Of a stretch of DNA of 64,000 nucleotides, positions 59,668 through 64,000 are shown piece by piece. The stretch comes from Kazachstania africana CBS 2517. Lineage: Eukaryota; Ascomycota; Saccharomycetes; Saccharomycetales; Saccharomycetaceae. The stretch covers positions 434,001 through 498,000 of the forward strand of contig NC_018948.1 in the NCBI RefSeq assembly GCF_000304475.1. The letters are read 5' to 3'. The notes beneath the pieces are model-generated. The model was given only the letters and a program-made list of their open reading frames with translations, was not told the origin of the DNA and ran no database searches. Within the stretch, counting starts at the first letter, position 1, and the number at the start of each line of letters is the position of its first letter. Both the position numbers and the translations under genes were made by a program.

Positions 59668-61128
59668 TTAGTTTTTAGGTTTCTTGGATTCGTGACATAT
59701 CTTTATTTCTCTGACCCATTCACTTTTCAAAATATCTTTAGTTGTTATTCTTCTATGAGGTACTGGGTCTAGAACCGAATAAAGCACATTTCTACATCTC
59801 GCTCTCTTCAAACTTTCAATTGGCTCGTAGCCATGCATTGATTTTCTAGATTTCAAATATTTGGAATAGAATTGATCATCTTTCTTAGCACAATTCCAGA
59901 CATGACGACCGGTTCTCATGGCCATGTAAATGACACCACATGCCCATATGTCTACAGGTCTTGGATCAAATTCCTGGAGAACGAACTCTTCTGGTGCAAT
60001 ATATGGCATTGAACCACAGATACCACCAACTAGATGAATACTCTTTTCCCATGCAGTTCTAAAGCATTCACTGCTTCCAAAATCGGTGATTTTCAAAGTA
60101 CCTTGAGAAGTCAACAGTAGGTTTTCTGGTTTTAAATCTCTATGACAGATTCCCATATCATGTAAATAACCAACACCTTGAATAAGTTGTTTAAAGAAAC
60201 AATCAGCTTCTAGATAATTCAGCTTACCATGAGTTACGATTAAAGAGAATAAATCTCCACCGGGACAGTACTCCATGACTTCACAGTAATTGCCTTTGCA
60301 GTCCTTGTACAGATCTAGAGTCTTGACGATATTAATATGATTTAAAGATGATGAGATACAAAATTCCGATGTCAATTTTTTATTATATTTTTCCTGTGAT
60401 TCTTCACTAGAAATTTTACGTTTAAATTCTTTGACAGCAACGATACCGTCTTCCTTTTTGTTGTAACAAATTCGTACAGTACCAAATGATCCTCTTCCCA
60501 GAATCTCTTGACAAAAACCGTACTTTTTTTCAAAAGAACCCAGGGTTGATTCATTAGAGGGTACTTTTTCCATGGCATTTACGAGATTAGTTATCAAAGA
60601 AGGTGGTGCACTATGAGTACTACTACCACCATTATTAGCGATTGTACCGTTGATAATACCCGGAACTAACGATACAGCATCTTTACCTAGTTTATTTTGA
60701 TTATTATGTAGTATACTTTTAATTAAGTTGGATAAATTTTCTTGTCTTTTCTGATTCTTCAAAAAATGGCTATGCGAACCATCACTATGAACTATTATGC
60801 GTTGACACTTCTTCTTATTATTAGTATTATTATTGTTATTATTATTGGTGACTGTATTGTTATTGATACTAGAATCTAGAATATTATCTGAGGTTATGGA
60901 TGTGCTAGTGGTAGAATTTGATGAATATGAAGAAATTGAGGATGAGCATGAATTATTATTATTGGTTGATGCAGAGGATAAAGATGGGACACTGACAGTT
61001 GAATTTTTAGATCTATGATCTTTCATGAGAGACACTGTATCTTTGATACCAGTATTTCTCCGAAGAAACCAATCGACTTTGGGAGTCAATACGTTTCTTG
61101 AAGAACGCTGCTCAGTAGCGACTGTCAT
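59668..61128 (-). CDS. SAT4: Hal4/Sat4-type Ser/Thr protein kinase
   Basis: Fungal NPR/HAL-family kinase; Sat4 (Hal4) with Hal5 stabilises nutrient and potassium transporters (Trk1/2) at the plasma membrane. The 486-residue protein has a Ser/Asn-rich N-terminus with asparagine runs (about residues 80-105). The kinase domain covers residues 203-478: glycine loop GRGSFG at 211-216, ATP lysine K233, HRDLKPEN at 330-337, DFG at 350-352 and APEE. The insert ARCRNVLYSVLDPVPHRRIT is typical of the subfamily. S. cerevisiae Sat4 has 603 residues and adjoins RVS161; both are within 10 kb here, which supports SAT4 over HAL5, HRK1 or RTK1, but the paralogue assignment is inferred. Confidence 0.7.
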   Translation of the reverse strand: MTVATEQRSSRNVLTPKVDWFLRRNTGIKDTVSLMKDHRSKNSTVSVPSLSSASTNNNNSCSSSISSYSSNSTTSTSITSDNILDSSINNNTVTNNNNNNNTNNKKKCQRIIVHSDGSHSHFLKNQKRQENLSNLIKSILHNNQNKLGKDAVSLVPGIINGTIANNGGSSTHSAPPSLITNLVNAMEKVPSNESTLGSFEKKYGFCQEILGRGSFGTVRICYNKKEDGIVAVKEFKRKISSEESQEKYNKKLTSEFCISSSLNHINIVKTLDLYKDCKGNYCEVMEYCPGGDLFSLIVTHGKLNYLEADCFFKQLIQGVGYLHDMGICHRDLKPENLLLTSQGTLKITDFGSSECFRTAWEKSIHLVGGICGSMPYIAPEEFVLQEFDPRPVDIWACGVIYMAMRTGRHVWNCAKKDDQFYSKYLKSRKSMHGYEPIESLKRARCRNVLYSVLDPVPHRRITTKDILKSEWVREIKICHESKKPKN

Positions 61129-61688
61129 ATTGCCAATGAGAATTTTCGTACCACTGTCAGATTGAAAAAAAAGGTAGGGTAGGGAATCACGAAGAGAGTG
61201 AGAATGAACTTATCTTTCCGGGAGATATATAAATATTAGATGAATTTACAATATATAATTTTAGGACAACAAGATATTTTGGCTCACCTGTCATTGTTAT
61301 ATACCAAATTCTCACTGGTAAATAACATATTTGACGTTTTGCAGACGTAGAAGCCAAAAAAAGAATTCTCTACCGGTGGTGGTGGTGAATAATTGACGTC
61401 TGTGCTTTTTGCTAACCGTTCCGATTTCAGAGAGAGAGGGAGATGGCTCGAGAAAAATTTTCAGCAGTTTTTTTCTTTTCGCAAAAAGGAACCTCCAGGA
61501 AGAAAGCGTAAAGTGGGAAGCGACAGAGAGTATTCGACGTAGAGAAAGTAAATAGAGAGGTGAGTGAGGAGGAGAAATTTGGATTTTGGGCATGTAGATT
61601 CCATCACTGGAAACGGAAAGAATCGCAGGAATGAAAAGAGAAATAGAGCAATTTTATTACGTAGAAAAGCAAATAAGAGCAAAACCGA

Positions 61689-61690
<2 letters not shown>

Positions 61691-61732
<42 letters not shown>
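61691..61732 (+). repeat. (AG)21 microsatellite
   Basis: 21 uninterrupted AG dinucleotides run directly into the N-gap, so the true length is unknown and the repeat is probably the cause of the assembly break. Confidence 0.9.
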
Positions 61733-61752
61733 NNNNNNNNNNNNNNNNNNNN
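61733..61752. other. Assembly gap (20 N)
   Basis: Twenty consecutive N bases between the AG tract and ATCGATGG. The size may be a placeholder. Confidence 0.98.
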
Positions 61753-61990
61753 ATCGATGGTGAAGTCATTTTATTACTCGGGGGATTTGTAATACCCCTA
61801 AGTCTTGTGATTTTCCTGGTTCCCCCCCCATCTTTGTTTCTTGTATATTCAACTACTACGTTAACGGTAATGAGATATTAACCGATTGGTCTCATCAAGG
61901 GCAAATTTATTTTGGAGGGATCAGGAGAGGGGTCACTCGTTTTTTTGTTTCAGGAGATACAATCTTTTAAAAAAATATACAAAAACAAAT

Positions 61991-62064
61991 CGACCCCAGT
62001 GAGGATTGAACTCACGATCTTGCGATTAACAGTCGCACGCCTTAACCAGCTTGGCCATGGAGTC
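61991..62064 (-). tRNA. tRNA-Asn (GUU)
   Basis: A 74-nt cloverleaf on the minus strand: acceptor GACTCCA pairing with TGGGGTC, D-loop GCTGGTTAAGG, anticodon loop CTGTTAA with anticodon GTT, TpsiC arm GTTCAATCC, discriminator G, and no intron. It is nearly identical to S. cerevisiae tRNA-Asn(GUU). Confidence 0.97.
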
Positions 62065-63182
62065 ATGTTTTTGTGAATTTTGAGTTTTGAGACTATCACT
62101 TATCTTGTGTTTAGAATCAATATTCCCAAAAACGCTCTCACTTTCCAATTCTCGTCAACAAGTGAGCACCTTGACCATAAGTTCAGAACATTCAAAATAT
62201 GTTCTATCCCTCACAAATTATATCTTCTGCTCAATTTTAACGCGGATTGCTGTCATAATAGCTGACATTGGAAAGGTTGACAGTTATGATATCCTATCTG
62301 ATATACAGCTCCAGTCTTGAGCCATATGTCAAATGATGATACCTCCACAATACAAAAAAAGTTCTGAAGACCGCATCGATCGCCAATTACAATGCGATCA
62401 AGAGCTACATCACAACCGTTCCGCTGAAATGCAAAATTATGTCATACGCTCCATAATCCTTAGAGGAGAATAACGGTATAATAGCTGAGAAACCTAATTC
62501 TGAAATATATTCGGGGTTATTATAACACCTCGTAGTGCATCATAACAGGAAATATTGGCCTAACGCCATGACAGTCCCATTTTCCTTCTTCACTTCACAC
62601 AACCGATTACCAGCTATCCACCTGGTCCTTCACAATTGCGACACGTCATGTATCTACCCATGAGGATTCCAAATCAACCAGATAGTAGGCCATTCTATTG
62701 GATGTGAAGTCACGTGGCGCTATTAAAAACCCAAAGACCACAGCTGTTTCTTGATCGGTTGGTTGCAACTTCTGAAAGAGTACCCCAGCTTCACGGAGGT
62801 CTCTCTATCCCCCACCGACAAAGAACGTCGGAAGTGTGCCAAGAAAGTTAAATCTGGAATATCAAATGATTTATTCAAAACAGGTCTTGTTGACTTCTGC
62901 CGAAAGGGGGGGAAAGGTTTTCGTTACAGAAAAATCAGCCAAAACGATATGTCTTTCGAAAAGGGGCAACAAGTTAAGCATTCTGGGCCTCGAGGATGCA
63001 TGCATTCGTAAAGACCCCCCTACCCCTCTAATTATGGTTTGATGCATAAGTAATCTGAAATAAGATCACCATTCCTATAAATACTTCACATCAAAAAATA
63101 ATATATAATTAAATCGTTTATAAAAGAGATATTTCGAAGCAGACAACTCAATTGCTGTTAAGAGATTTACGAAAGTAGAAAC
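62065..63182. other. GPH1 promoter region, 1.1 kb
   Basis: No protein gene supported. The last 300 bp carry four STRE-type pentamers and a TATA box. The motif GTCACGTG (62709-62716) is a Cbf1-type E-box without an adjoining AT tract or CCGAAA. Confidence 0.6.
62905..63083 (+). promoter_or_regulatory. STRE cluster and TATA box of GPH1
   Basis: AGGGG at 62905-62909 and 62962-62966, CCCCT at 63017-63021 and 63023-63027, and TATAAATA at 63076-63083. STREs bind Msn2/4. S. cerevisiae GPH1 is strongly induced by stress through such sites, so the arrangement fits. Confidence 0.65.
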
Positions 63183-64000
63183 ATGGCTCCCCCTCCTAGT
63201 ACTAGCACTACTAACGATTTAATCACTGAAAAACATTCTTCACCACATCCTCCAAAACTGACTAGGAGACTGACAGGGTTTTTACCTCAGGAAATTAAGG
63301 CTATCGATGCTACAATTCCCCTAAAATCTAGAGCACTATGGAATAAAAATCAGGTTAAGAAATTTGACACGGCCGATAGTTTCCAGCAAAGATTTATTGA
63401 TCATGTCGAAACTACCTTGGCTAGATCTCTGTATAACTGTGATGATTTGGCTGCTTATGACGCTACTTCAATGGCAATTAGAGATAATTTGGTCATTGAC
63501 TGGAATAAAACACAACAAAAATTTACCACAAGAGATCCAAAGAGAGTCTATTATCTTTCATTAGAATTTCTCATGGGTAGAGCTCTTGATAATGCCTTGA
63601 TCAACATGAAAACTGATGATGAGAACACAGATTCAAGAGAAATGGTTAGGAACGCATTAGATGATCTAGGTTTTAAGTTAGAAGATGTTCTGGAGCAAGA
63701 ACCAGATGCAGGTCTAGGTAATGGTGGTCTGGGTCGTCTTGCTGCCTGTTTTGTCGATTCCATGGCCACCGAAAATATCCCGGCTTGGGGTTACGGTATT
63801 CGCTACCAATATGGTATCTTTGCTCAAAAAATCATAAATGGTTATCAAGTCGAAACACCAGACTATTGGTTAAATTTTGGTAATGCTTGGGAAATCGAAC
63901 GTAATGAAGTTCAATATCCTGTTACATTCTACGGTTACGTAGAGAGAAATGAAGCGAATGAATCGACTCTATCTCCATCTCAATGGATTGGTGGAGAAAG
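63183..64000 (+). CDS. GPH1: Glycogen phosphorylase, 3' end cut by window
   Basis: Releases glucose 1-phosphate from glycogen using PLP. The frame runs from ATG 63183 to the window end, giving 272 complete codons of an expected roughly 900. The N-terminus (Ser/Thr-rich, then LTRRLTGFLPQEIKAID) includes the yeast-specific regulatory segment, in which Thr31 of S. cerevisiae Gph1 lies in RRLTGF; this motif is intact at RRLTGF. YYLSLEFLMGRAL and GLGNGGLGRLAACFVDSMAT are hallmark phosphorylase motifs. The PLP lysine is beyond the window. STREs and a TATA box upstream suggest stress induction. Confidence 0.97.
   Translation, partial: MAPPPSTSTTNDLITEKHSSPHPPKLTRRLTGFLPQEIKAIDATIPLKSRALWNKNQVKKFDTADSFQQRFIDHVETTLARSLYNCDDLAAYDATSMAIRDNLVIDWNKTQQKFTTRDPKRVYYLSLEFLMGRALDNALINMKTDDENTDSREMVRNALDDLGFKLEDVLEQEPDAGLGNGGLGRLAACFVDSMATENIPAWGYGIRYQYGIFAQKIINGYQVETPDYWLNFGNAWEIERNEVQYPVTFYGYVERNEANESTLSPSQWIGGE

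Larger units (their letters stand above)
61129..61990. other. Intergenic with GA microsatellite and assembly gap
   Basis: 862 bases containing the SAT4-type kinase promoter, a (GA)n tract, a run of 20 N and the tRNA-Asn 3' flank. Short ORFs crossing the N-run are artefacts. Confidence 0.7.

Noticed and set aside
61461..61881. ORFs spanning the N gap
   Set aside because: Built from the GA repeat and undefined bases.
62709..62716. GTCACGTG as a CDEI of a centromere
   Set aside because: No AT-rich tract and no CCGAAA block nearby; more likely a Cbf1/E-box promoter site.

Overview
The window is nuclear DNA of a budding yeast of the family Saccharomycetaceae, probably from a lineage that shares the whole-genome duplication (WGD). 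The reasons are short intergenic gaps, few introns, TACTAAC branch points and GTATGT splice donors, standard decoding, and a run of genes closely matching Saccharomyces cerevisiae. The gene order is a mosaic of S. cerevisiae chromosomes XII, III/XIV and V. The missing centromere at its ancestral site (see below) points towards a Naumovozyma-like yeast, but the species is an inference.

Region 1 (1-13.9 kb): the 3' part of translation elongation factor 3 (YEF3), SSP120, IDP2, a PAU/TIR-type seripauperin-like gene, CBF5, a secreted toxin-like ORF broken by an in-frame TGA, a Ty1/copia pol relic, tRNA-Ile and RFX1. IDP2-CBF5-RFX1 is the chromosome XII order, and the accessory items fill the gaps around CBF5.

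Region 2 (14.5-42.7 kb): RLP7, LEU2, NFS1, DCC1, BUD3, GBP2/HRB1 (with an intron), SGF29, tRNA-Pro(UGG) with an intron, ILV6, STP22, VMA9 (two introns, 8-nt first exon), LDB16, PGS1, the YCL002C homologue, DOM34, CDC10, MRPL32, YCP4 and CIT1. This matches both arms around CEN3/CEN14 of S. cerevisiae. The DOM34-CDC10 gap, where the ancestral centromere should lie, is only 103 bp and shows no CDEI or CDEIII.

Region 3 (42.7-64 kb): tRNA-Pro(AGG), a 3.2-kb gene-free stretch, a MIG2/MIG3-type repressor, GAL83/SIP2, RVS161, SMB1, CHZ1, FIR1, ZRG8, a SAT4/HAL4-type kinase, a GA-repeat with a 20-N assembly gap, tRNA-Asn and the 5' part of GPH1.

Several genes form recognisable sets. LEU2 and ILV6 are branched-chain amino acid genes, both with Leu3-like sites, and ILV6 also has a perfect Gcn4 site. 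CBF5 and RLP7 are ribosome-biogenesis genes, both with PAC and RRPE promoter motifs. MIG-type repressor, GAL83, IDP2 (with a CSRE) and CIT1 (with a HAP site) belong to carbon-source control. FIR1 and ZRG8 relate to the Cbk1/cytokinesis network, and BUD3 and CDC10 to the bud neck.
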